5,315 nucleotides of DNA from an uncultured Methanomethylovorans sp. (lineage in GTDB: Archaea; Halobacteriota; Methanosarcinia; Methanosarcinales; Methanosarcinaceae): the NCBI GenBank assembly GCA_937968035.1, contig CALBTS010000411.1:1-5315 (forward strand), written 5' to 3'. The notes beneath the pieces are model-generated. The model was not told where the DNA came from and did no database searches. It saw only the letters and a list, made by a program, of their open reading frames with translations. Position numbers and translations under genes: made by a program. Shown one piece after another: positions 1 to 4,455 of this stretch (position 1 is its first letter; each line of letters begins with the position of its first letter).

Positions 1-10
1 TTAAGTCGCA

Positions 11-45
11 AGGGCCGGGAACTTGCGGTGCAAGCCACCGGCCTT
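11..45 (+). terminator. GC-rich nested hairpin at the left edge, probable 3' end of an upstream transcript
   Basis: An outer stem pairs GGCCGG (13-18) with CCGGCC (38-43). An inner perfect stem pairs CTTGC (22-26) with GCAAG (30-34) around a GGT loop. A pyrimidine-rich stretch (44-54) follows. A TAA at 2-4 would put a stop codon just before the hairpin, fitting a terminator for a gene left of the window. A second reading is possible: the frame starting at base 1 stays open to the TAG at 58-60, so this could instead be the last 19 codons of an upstream gene. The strong nested symmetry favours RNA structure. The TATA-like box at 51-60 lies downstream, so the hairpin is probably not part of the permease leader. 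Confidence 0.4.
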
Positions 46-50
46 ACTTC

Positions 51-60
51 TCTCATATAG
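51..60 (+). promoter_or_regulatory. TATA-like box for the permease gene
   Basis: TCTCATATAG resembles an archaeal TATA box. Initiation about 25 bases downstream would give a leader of roughly 28 nt, long enough to carry the Shine-Dalgarno site at 96-104. The same 10-mer recurs at 1689-1698 before the next gene. No clear purine-rich BRE is seen directly upstream. Confidence 0.35.
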
Positions 61-95
61 ATCGGATAGGATCAGCTAAGTAGAGTAGTTAAAAT

Positions 96-104
96 AAAGG
101 AGTG
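96..104 (+). promoter_or_regulatory. Shine-Dalgarno site that fixes the permease start
   Basis: AAAGGAGTG with GGAG at 99-102 sits eight bases before the ATG at 111. An in-frame GTG at 102 overlaps this site and is therefore not a credible start. The same GGAG-to-ATG spacing is seen for the helicase gene at 4456. Confidence 0.75.
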
Positions 105-110
105 ATAATT

Positions 111-1571
111 ATGGCTTCTAAAGAAGAAGGAGTTGACTGGCAGCAAGCAGCGCAATGTTCCAAGGTCGTATGTGAAGGCGGCAGTCTGGAACGGACCATT
201 GACTGGAAACAGGGTCTTGCTATTGCCATTGGTGTACCTCTCCTTATATTACCATCTATAGGTTATTTTGCAAGTTATCTATACTCATTTGCAATTATCG
301 TGTGGGGTCTTTCCGTGTTCCAGGGTTTTATGCAGAACCTTGCCTACGGAGAACTTGCCACAACCTTCCCTAATGCTTCCGGACTCCCCGGATTTGCCCA
401 GAATGTGTTCAAAGGCGATGGCAAATCAAAATACGACAAAGGTAATCTCATAGGGGGCTTCAGTGCATGGAGCTACTGGTTCGCATGGAATCCTGTGCTC
501 GCTATTTTCGCTATCCTTGTGGGAAGTTATCTTCAGGGTCTGATCCCGGCACTTTCCGGGTATTCAGCATATAGTCTGTCCCTTGCTTCCGGTGTTGTGA
601 TATTTGCAGGCCTGCTAATAATCAATTCCAGAGGTCTTTCAAGTGGTGCAACCATGGGGTATATACTTGCTTTCCTGTCCCTTGCACCGCTGGCGATCAT
701 CACATTGTCTCCCTTTGCAACTGGTGATTTTGTACTGTCCAACATTACTGGCTCATGGTTCCCGGCGGACTGGGCGTGGGATGTACATCATATCCTGATC
801 CTGCTGGGTATTTTTGCAATGGCACAGTGGAGCGCATGTGCCTGGGAAACAGCGGCCATATATGGTCCTGAATATAAGAAACCAGGTTCTGACGTTCCCA
901 AGGCGTTGTTCAGTTGTGGTGCAGTCTGTCTGTTCACCTATATACTTGTCCAGGCAGCGGTTACAGGGACACTGGGTGTAGAAGGAGTGCTTGCACAACC
1001 TGTTTCTCCCATGTTGCCGCTGGCTCAGGCTGCATTGGGCACCGTTGGTACATACATTGCCATTATCATGCTTGTGGCAGCAATGGTACTGATCATCCAG
1101 ACGGCTTTCCTGGGATCTGCCAGGGCTATGCACTCCATGGCAACTGAAGGCAACCTGCCACGTATATTTGGTAAGATCAATGCTAATGGTACCCCTGTCT
1201 TTGCTATGATGGTGATAGCTCTGTTCAACCTGGCGCTCATATCTTTCGGCACACCTACTGCCATTCTGGCGGCATCTGCCATAGGATATGTCTGCGCTAA
1301 CGGTATCAGCCTGTTCGCATACGTTAAGGCCAAGGCGAACCCACGACTTGCTGCTCTGGACAGACCTTTCAAGGCGCCATCCGGCTGGAAGAACGTTGCA
1401 TTGCTCTTTGGTCTTTTCAACCTGCCTCTGTGTCTTATTGGTATAGTCTATCTCAACAGCCTTGAGATCGGCTGGACCTCTACGATCGTGGGTTTCATTG
1501 TACTGGGTCTGTACATTCCGCTGTGGTTCTACTCCCAGCACGAAGTGCATGTATCCAAAAACAAAGCCTGA
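111..1571 (+). CDS. APC-superfamily amino acid/amine permease
   Basis: A 486-residue integral membrane transporter of the amino acid-polyamine-organocation superfamily, probably secondary, bringing an amino acid or amine across the cytoplasmic membrane. About twelve hydrophobic segments can be drawn (roughly residues 33-50, 53-78, 113-145, 152-172, 178-201, 225-245, 263-288, 315-337, 362-381, 383-408, 427-447, 454-476). Family signatures are YGELATTFP after TM2 (from Y79), the TM6 to TM7 segment WETAAIYGPEYKKPGSDVP (from W245), and GSARAMHSMATEGNLPRIF after TM8 (from G335) followed by NGTP. The first helix reads IGVPLLILPSIG, not the usual GxG-type segment, so substrate contacts may differ. 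About 30 polar N-terminal residues precede TM1. The ATG at 111 is preferred over the in-frame GTG at 102, which lies inside the ribosome-binding site. It is transcribed alone, with its own TATA-like box and terminator. In methylotrophic methanogens similar permeases sit beside methylamine methyltransferase genes. That is a possible role here, but the upstream neighbour is not visible. Confidence 0.9.
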   Translation: MASKEEGVDWQQAAQCSKVVCEGGSLERTIDWKQGLAIAIGVPLLILPSIGYFASYLYSFAIIVWGLSVFQGFMQNLAYGELATTFPNASGLPGFAQNVFKGDGKSKYDKGNLIGGFSAWSYWFAWNPVLAIFAILVGSYLQGLIPALSGYSAYSLSLASGVVIFAGLLIINSRGLSSGATMGYILAFLSLAPLAIITLSPFATGDFVLSNITGSWFPADWAWDVHHILILLGIFAMAQWSACAWETAAIYGPEYKKPGSDVPKALFSCGAVCLFTYILVQAAVTGTLGVEGVLAQPVSPMLPLAQAALGTVGTYIAIIMLVAAMVLIIQTAFLGSARAMHSMATEGNLPRIFGKINANGTPVFAMMVIALFNLALISFGTPTAILAASAIGYVCANGISLFAYVKAKANPRLAALDRPFKAPSGWKNVALLFGLFNLPLCLIGIVYLNSLEIGWTSTIVGFIVLGLYIPLWFYSQHEVHVSKNKA

Positions 1572-1590
1572 TGTACGATCACACAGAGTG

Positions 1591-1628
1591 AAAATGCCCT
1601 CTTGGACAGAGTGGCATTTTTTTATTTT
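1591..1628 (+). terminator. Hairpin/T-run terminator of the permease gene
   Basis: AAAATGCC (1591-1598) pairs with GGCATTTT (1613-1620). With T1612 bulged, the stem continues as CTCT (1599-1602) against AGAG (1608-1611), about 12 bp in all with a five-base loop. The right arm merges into a T run (1617-1623) and a further T-rich stretch. It begins 20 bases after the permease stop codon. Confidence 0.85.
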
Positions 1629-1688
1629 TATATGTTTGCTTCCTGATGTGCAGGCGTTTTTACAATTTGAGCTTTCACATAGGACCAT

Positions 1689-1698
1689 TCTCATATAG
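1689..1698 (+). promoter_or_regulatory. TATA-like box for the oxidoreductase gene
   Basis: TCTCATATAG is identical to the 10-mer at 51-60. Initiation 25-27 bases downstream would fall near 1720. That is after the first in-frame ATG (1717) and before the second (1729), so it supports the second start with a very short leader. Confidence 0.35.
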
Positions 1699-1728
1699 TA
1701 CGACCCCATAAAGGATATGGGGATCAAT

Positions 1729-2370
1729 ATGAACATACTCTATATCTATGCACACCAGGAACCCGCATCTTTTAATGCTGCTCTGAAGACTGTTGCTGTG
1801 GAAACACTTGAAAAGGCCGGCCATAAGGTGAAGGTCAGCGATCTATATGCCATGCATTTCAAGCCTGTGCTTGATGCCGGTGACTTCCTGCAAAGGAAAA
1901 AGCCGGATAAACTGGCCCTTTTTCCTGAGCAGATCAATGCTACTAAGACAGGTACTTTTGTGCCGGATATAATGGAAGAGATGGATAAAGTAAAATGGGC
2001 CGACATGCTCATATTCCAGTTTCCGATCTACTTCACTGGTATGCCTGCCATCATGAAAGGCTGGCTGGACAGGGTCTTTGCAGCAGGCTTTGCATTTGAC
2101 CCCATCACTCAGGGTTTTTATGAAAACGGTCTGTTAAAGGGAAAGAAGGTCATGATGACCATTACCACCGGAGCTGATGAGACCGTGTATTCGGAAAGTG
2201 GGGCCCACGGGGACATCCATACACTGTTAAGATACATCACTCATTGTATTTTTGAGTACACTGGTCTTGAAGTATTACCTTCGTACATTATGTTCTCTGT
2301 GAACAGCCAGTCAAAAGAAATAGGTCAACAGCGTCTGGAAAAATACGGAGAGATACTGAAAAGTTTCTGA
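1729..2370 (+). CDS. Flavodoxin-fold NAD(P)H dehydrogenase (quinone) family oxidoreductase
   Basis: A 213-residue cytoplasmic flavoprotein of the NQO1/MdaB/KefF-like family, which passes two electrons from NAD(P)H through bound FAD or FMN to quinones or other acceptors. The N-terminus MNILYIYAHQEPASFNAALK (1-20) is the first beta strand and flavin-phosphate loop. The family signature FQFPIYFTGMPAIMKGWLDR (96-115) follows, then TTGADETVYSESGAHGD (146-162), a flavin/substrate-contacting stretch. The length matches the family. An in-frame ATG at 1717 would add four residues. The ATG at 1729 is preferred because homologues begin at this MxxLxxYAH motif, GGGGA lies five bases upstream, and the TATA-like box at 1689 would initiate after 1717. 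No partner gene is adjacent, and a strong terminator separates it from the permease gene. In a methanogen a role in oxidative-stress defence or quinone-like detoxification is plausible. The physiological acceptor cannot be read from the sequence, and F420 use has not been excluded. Confidence 0.88.
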   Translation: MNILYIYAHQEPASFNAALKTVAVETLEKAGHKVKVSDLYAMHFKPVLDAGDFLQRKKPDKLALFPEQINATKTGTFVPDIMEEMDKVKWADMLIFQFPIYFTGMPAIMKGWLDRVFAAGFAFDPITQGFYENGLLKGKKVMMTITTGADETVYSESGAHGDIHTLLRYITHCIFEYTGLEVLPSYIMFSVNSQSKEIGQQRLEKYGEILKSF

Positions 2371-2404
2371 AAACTCATTGTGTAGGGCAGCTATTCGATA
2401 CTTC

Positions 2405-2439
2405 AGAGGATTTCGATATACTGCATTTTTTGATAGATC
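2405..2439 (+). repeat. Left copy of a 34-35 nt T-tract module
   Basis: It begins with the 13-mer AGAGGATTTCGAT (2405-2417), has a T run (2425-2431) and ends in GATC. The copy at 2586-2619 has the same order and aligns with one gap and scattered mismatches. This left copy has lost the complementary arm that makes the right copy a hairpin. Its T run may still end oxidoreductase transcripts, since archaeal RNA polymerase can stop at T-tracts. Confidence 0.55.
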
Positions 2440-2440
2440 T

Positions 2441-2533
2441 ATGCAATTTTTATCAACGCAAGGGCGCTAAGGCGCAAAGGTGAAAATAACACGCTTTGCG
2501 TCCTTGCGACTTTGCGTTAAAAATGAGTTGCAT
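2441..2533. repeat. Large imperfect palindrome made of 8-nt CGCAAAGG-like units
   Basis: The left arm holds three contiguous 8-mers, CGCAAGGG (2457), CGCTAAGG (2465) and CGCAAAGG (2473). The right arm holds three complementary 8-mers, GCTTTGCG (2493), TCCTTGCG (2501) and ACTTTGCG (2509). The arms pair in one register over about 26 bases with few mismatches and a small AT-rich loop (2483-2489). The outer edges also match: ATGCAA (2441) against TTGCAT (2528-2533). Similar CGCAAAG-repeat palindromes occur between genes in many prokaryotes, as I recall but could not check. No ORF lies within, so if mobile it would be non-autonomous. Confidence 0.75.
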
Positions 2534-2583
2534 TAAGAAATAAATAGGTCTCAAAACAATAACAGAAAGAATTCTAATAGATC

Positions 2584-2611
2584 AAAGAGGATTTCGATGA
2601 ACCTCTTTTTT
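2584..2611 (+). terminator. Hairpin/T-run terminator in the right copy of the repeated module
   Basis: AAAGAGG (2584-2590) pairs with CCTCTTT (2602-2608) around an 11-base loop, and the T run extends to 2611. It lies over 200 bases after the oxidoreductase stop, so it may end read-through from that gene or a transcript of the palindromic element. Confidence 0.65.
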
Positions 2612-2775
2612 AATCGATCATTTATTCATTCTATATCAGGCCATTTTCAAATAACGGGGTTTTTTGCAAGCTTCTTCTGTATATGAACCAAATTCCGGTA
2701 AATATTACCAAAAAGCCTAAGTAATGTCGATCCCTCCTTTGCACAAAATGAGTATTTACTTGTTTTGTATTAACA

Positions 2776-2783
2776 GAGTTGAT
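2776..2783 (+). promoter_or_regulatory. Ribosome-binding site that supports the TTG start of the FKBP gene
   Basis: GAGTTGAT ends four bases before the TTG at 2788. The permease gene has the same geometry: GAGTGAT ends four bases before its ATG. An upstream in-frame TTG at 2779 lies inside this site and is therefore unlikely to be the start. Confidence 0.6.
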
Positions 2784-2787
2784 ATTT

Positions 2788-3213
2788 TTGGCAATAAAAG
2801 ATGGAGATACCATAAAGATAGATTATACCGGCACACTGGATGACGGTACTGTTTTTGATAGTTCTGAAGACCATGGTGAGCCTCTTGAATTCACTGTGGG
2901 GGCACAGCAGGTCATACGGGGTTTCGAAGATGCCGTAAGAGGTATGGAAGTGGGAGAGGAGAAAACCTTCAGGATAGAAGCCAGTGAAGCCTATGGTGAA
3001 CACGACCCGAACCTCACACAGTCATTCCCAAGGTCGGCCCTTCAGTGTGACACGGAGATAGAGGTCGGCATGATAATCATGCTAGGCAATGCTGATGGCC
3101 AGGAAATGCCTGCAATGATAACTGAGATCACCGATGAAACGATCACTATAGACGTGAATCATCCTCTTGCCGGACAGGCCCTTACCTTCAGCATTAAGGT
3201 CATTGAAGCATGA
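2788..3213 (+). CDS. FKBP-type peptidyl-prolyl cis-trans isomerase, SlyD-like with insert-in-flap domain
   Basis: A 141-residue cytoplasmic prolyl isomerase and probable folding chaperone. The FKBP half begins at residue 2 (AIKDGDTIKIDYTGTLDDG) and continues with VFDSS (22-26), QVIRGFEDAV (41-50) and the EAYG active-site turn (67-70). Visible counterparts of FKBP12 pocket residues are Y13, D24, V42, I43 and Y69. F46 replaces the tryptophan seen in human FKBP12. Residues about 71-124 form the insert-in-flap chaperone domain (EHDPNLTQSFPRSAL onward). The chain returns to the FKBP core at NHPLAGQALTF (124-134). It has the length of short archaeal FKBPs and lacks the histidine-rich tail of E. coli SlyD. 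No ATG exists at the expected N-terminus. A TTG at 2788 restores the usual MAIKxGD start and is backed by its ribosome-binding site. It is transcribed alone, ended by a strong terminator, and convergent with the Csa3-like gene. Confidence 0.93.
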   Translation: MAIKDGDTIKIDYTGTLDDGTVFDSSEDHGEPLEFTVGAQQVIRGFEDAVRGMEVGEEKTFRIEASEAYGEHDPNLTQSFPRSALQCDTEIEVGMIIMLGNADGQEMPAMITEITDETITIDVNHPLAGQALTFSIKVIEA

Positions 3214-3224
3214 ATTTGCTGTTC

Positions 3225-3253
3225 TGGGCCCTTGTGGGCCCAACTTTTTTTTT
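3225..3253 (+). terminator. Intrinsic-type terminator of the FKBP gene
   Basis: TGGGCCC (3225-3231) pairs perfectly with GGGCCCA (3236-3242) around a TTGT loop. AAC and nine T residues (3245-3253) follow. It starts 12 bases after the stop codon. The T run is only on the + side, so it does not serve the convergent gene. Confidence 0.92.
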
Positions 3254-3276
3254 AGTTTTTGGGTTTGTGGGTCTTT

Positions 3277-3317
3277 GATACTCAAGGTCCAAATGGAACC
3301 CTGCAAACAGCAGTATC
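3277..3317. other. Possible three-way-junction fold between convergent genes
   Basis: GATACT (3277-3282) pairs with AGTATC (3312-3317) and encloses two small hairpins, GGTCC/GGAACC (3286-3300, one bulge) and CTG/CAG (3301-3310). It lies beyond the FKBP terminator and downstream of the Csa3-like stop codon. It may protect or end the regulator mRNA, but the stems are short. Confidence 0.25.
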
Positions 3318-3344
3318 CATAAAACAATTGCACCCTAACGATAC

Positions 3345-3944
3345 TTATATCACTGCAAGCCTGCCAGAATCTGTTATTTTGTACCCTCCCTCATCTGTGA
3401 TGTATCCCATGGATCTCAATTCCCTTAGGTGATTATAGGCCATGCCCTTGGAGATACCTGCTTTGACAGCAATAGCCTCTACTGCAGCTGTGCCATTCAT
3501 TATAAGCTCCAGGATAAGTTTCTTTGTTGGTGAGATATTGAAGCTCAGTACAGGGAAATCAATGATGAAGTTATCTTCTTCTGTCACATACACTATCCGT
3601 GATACCATATCACTGCGTGCATAGGCACCGAACAGAGCGCCAAATGCCTGGGGCTTTCTGCCTCCTGATACGTTTATCAGCACTTTTCTTCCCTGAGCAT
3701 GTTCCTTTTCGATCAAAGCTGCTACATCTTGAGCAACTCTTACAGGATCATAAAGAGAAGTAACTGCCTTTTTTATCTCTATGACCTTGCCAAACGTAGC
3801 TTCCAGCAACTGTTCAGCCTGCATTTTTTTTTCGGCTGTGTCTTCTTCTGTCAATATGATGATTTTGGAGGGAGAAAGCCTTGTAACACAGATCAGTACG
3901 GGTTCAAGAGTATACAATGTGGTAATAAGCGTAAAATTTGTCAT
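3345..3944 (-). CDS. Csa3-like CRISPR locus-related DNA-binding protein (CARF + winged HTH)
   Basis: A 199-residue predicted transcription regulator of the Csa3/CRISPR locus-related DNA-binding family. Residues about 1-132 form a CARF Rossmann-like sensor: a first strand and loop (TLITTLYTLEPVL, 5-17), a second strand (KIIILTEED, 27-35) and the ligand-binding-type motif INVSGGRKPQAFGALFGAYA (90-109). Residues about 137-199 form a winged helix-turn-helix: SPTKKLILELIMN, then AVEAIAVKAGISKGMAYNHL with recognition helix SKGMAYNHLREL (165-176), then the wing YITDEGGYKITDSG. CARF domains of this class are known to bind cyclic oligoadenylates made by type III CRISPR complexes, and Csa3 proteins regulate adaptation or interference genes. 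Both are family knowledge, not shown here. No CRISPR repeats or cas nuclease genes are in the window, so it is an orphan locally. The ATG at 3944 has no Shine-Dalgarno site, and the TATA box at 3967-3976 implies a leaderless mRNA. It is divergent from the helicase gene and convergent with the FKBP gene. Confidence 0.85.
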   Translation of the reverse strand: MTNFTLITTLYTLEPVLICVTRLSPSKIIILTEEDTAEKKMQAEQLLEATFGKVIEIKKAVTSLYDPVRVAQDVAALIEKEHAQGRKVLINVSGGRKPQAFGALFGAYARSDMVSRIVYVTEEDNFIIDFPVLSFNISPTKKLILELIMNGTAAVEAIAVKAGISKGMAYNHLRELRSMGYITDEGGYKITDSGRLAVI

Positions 3945-3966
3945 TAGATGAATAATATTCTATATG

Positions 3967-3976
3967 CTATATATTT
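3967..3976 (-). promoter_or_regulatory. TATA box of the Csa3-like gene (leaderless transcript)
   Basis: On the - strand AAATATATAG is centred about 27 bases before the ATG at 3944. That is the distance expected from TATA box to transcription start, so the mRNA probably begins at or within a few bases of the start codon. This fits the lack of a Shine-Dalgarno site. Confidence 0.6.
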
Positions 3977-3990
3977 GTATGGACAATTCA

Positions 3991-4013
3991 AGTGATCACT
4001 CATATTTGATCAA
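3991..4013. promoter_or_regulatory. Paired GATC-centred palindromes, possible operator
   Basis: The perfect palindromes AGTGATCACT (3991-4000) and TTGATCAA (4006-4013) have centres 14 bp apart. They lie just upstream of the TATA box of the Csa3-like gene. The placement suits an autoregulatory or divergent operator, but no binding site for this protein is known to me. Confidence 0.35.
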
Positions 4014-4117
4014 TTACAATAAGTGCATTGCATCAAAAGTTATATATTGGTCATATATTGTATATAGTAAATATTCACAGTTTGGTAGCTTATATCTAAC
4101 TGTGATGGGTGCTGGTG

Positions 4118-4255
4118 GTGGATAAAAGTATCAACTCTAAACGAAAAGAGTTCGATGCTACCGGGTCACTGTCTATAGAACCTCTGTGGACCGTAACATT
4201 GCAGTGACCCGGGAATAATATCTGTTTCCATCTGTTCCGATAGTAGCAGATGATA
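4118..4255 (+). ncRNA. Candidate structured small RNA (three hairpins)
   Basis: The archaeal-type TATA box CTTATATC (4089-4096) predicts a start near 4118-4122. Three hairpins follow. The first is AACTCT (4133-4138) with AGAGTT (4147-4152). The second is an 11-bp perfect stem, CCGGGTCACTG (4161-4171) with CAGTGACCCGG (4202-4212), closing a 30-base loop. The third is CATCTG (4229-4234) with CAGATG (4247-4252). No coding frame, tRNA arms or convincing C/D-box pair was found. No clear T-run closes it, so the 3' end is uncertain. It could instead be DNA-level symmetry, or the far leader of the helicase gene. Both ends are estimates. Confidence 0.35.
4161..4212. repeat. 11-bp perfect inverted repeat CCGGGTCACTG/CAGTGACCCGG
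   Basis: The arms at 4161-4171 and 4202-4212 are exact complements in an otherwise AT-rich gap. A following T-G wobble (4172, 4201) lengthens the stem. The right arm is followed by GAATAATATC, not a T run, so it is not a classical terminator. No second copy is in the window. Confidence 0.8.
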
Positions 4256-4290
4256 AAACTACATTTGAATTCCAATAGAAAAGAGTAAGA

Positions 4291-4303
4291 TTATTATATT
4301 TTT
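4291..4303 (+). promoter_or_regulatory. Probable promoter (TATA box and purine-rich BRE) of the helicase transcript
   Basis: TTATTATATTTTT is preceded by the purine-rich AGAAAAGAGTAAG (4277-4289), resembling an archaeal BRE plus TATA arrangement. Initiation about 25 bases downstream would fall near 4322-4326, leaving a leader of about 130 nt before the helicase start. Confidence 0.45.
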
Positions 4304-4328
4304 AAACTGATGTATAATGGTAGTCAGG

Positions 4329-4415
4329 ATGTGTAACAAACTGGAAAATTACTTAAAAACAAAGGAACAATTACTCTTTTTTGCTAGCATACGAACTAAT
4401 AAAGGGCAATATTGA
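4329..4415 (+). CDS. Possible 28-codon leader ORF upstream of the helicase gene
   Basis: ATG at 4329 opens a 28-residue frame (MCNKLENYLKTKEQLL, then FFASIRTNKGQY) ending at the TGA at 4413-4415. It lacks a proper Shine-Dalgarno site. If transcription starts near 4322-4326, as the TATA box suggests, the ATG would be almost at the 5' end and could be translated leaderless. The peptide looks like a charged amphipathic helix, but it is short enough to be chance. Its stop overlaps the ATG of the minigene (TGATG, 4413-4417). No homologue is recognised. A role as a regulatory upstream ORF is inference. Confidence 0.25.
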   Translation: MCNKLENYLKTKEQLLFFASIRTNKGQY

Positions 4416-4426
4416 TGTTTCTATAG
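4415..4426 (+). CDS. Possible three-codon minigene (Met-Phe-Leu-stop)
   Basis: ATG TTT CTA TAG follows AAAGGG (4401-4406) with eight bases between GGG and ATG, the spacing used by the helicase gene itself. The preceding sequence is a near copy of the helicase ribosome-binding region. It could load a ribosome and affect helicase initiation 29 bases after its stop. It may also be only the remnant of a duplicated start region. Confidence 0.25.
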   Translation: MFL

Positions 4427-4440
4427 CTGCGTGAGTTTCT

Positions 4441-4447
4441 AAAGGAG
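4441..4447 (+). promoter_or_regulatory. Shine-Dalgarno site of the helicase gene
   Basis: AAAGGAG lies with GGAG (4444-4447) eight bases before ATG 4456, matching the permease gene. An in-frame TGA at 4432-4434 rules out any longer N-terminus. Confidence 0.8.
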
Positions 4448-4455
4448 AAATATTG

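Larger units (their letters stand above)
2371..2787. other. 417-bp intergenic region between oxidoreductase and FKBP genes
   Basis: No convincing gene is present. It holds the T-run at 2425-2431, the palindromic element at 2441-2533, the terminator at 2584-2611 and the FKBP ribosome-binding site at 2776. The FKBP promoter must lie here, but no TATA box stands out. Candidates are TGTATATGA near 2680 and AAATATTA near 2700, the latter inside a small GGTAA/TTACC dyad. Confidence 0.7.
3945..4455. other. 511-bp divergent intergenic region between Csa3-like and helicase genes
   Basis: AT-rich and without a convincing long gene. From left to right it holds the Csa3-like promoter and palindromes, a second TATA-like box (4089), three hairpins (4133-4252), the probable helicase promoter (4291-4303), a possible 28-codon ORF, a three-codon minigene and a duplicated ribosome-binding/start module. 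No CRISPR-type direct repeats were seen. Confidence 0.7.

Noticed and set aside
11..45. Partial likeness of GGGAA...GGTG to a cobalamin riboswitch core
   Set aside because: The rest of the B12-box architecture is missing, and the hairpin lies upstream of the likely permease promoter.
753..1736. Long - strand open frame of 327 codons opposite the permease gene
   Set aside because: It is a shadow of the permease reading frame. Its product is rich in Cys, His and Arg with no domain order, and it crosses the permease terminator.
2724..2844. + strand frame of about 39 codons starting with MSIPPLHKM
   Set aside because: It runs out of frame into the FKBP gene, has no ribosome-binding site and no recognisable content.
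4145..4160. tRNA-like T-loop (GAGTTCGATGC)
   Set aside because: No acceptor, D or anticodon arm can be built around it. The bases are better explained by the 4133-4152 hairpin.
3945..4455. CRISPR array beside the Csa3-like gene
   Set aside because: No direct repeats of 24-37 bases with regular spacing occur in this gap or elsewhere in the window. Only hairpins and short duplications are seen.
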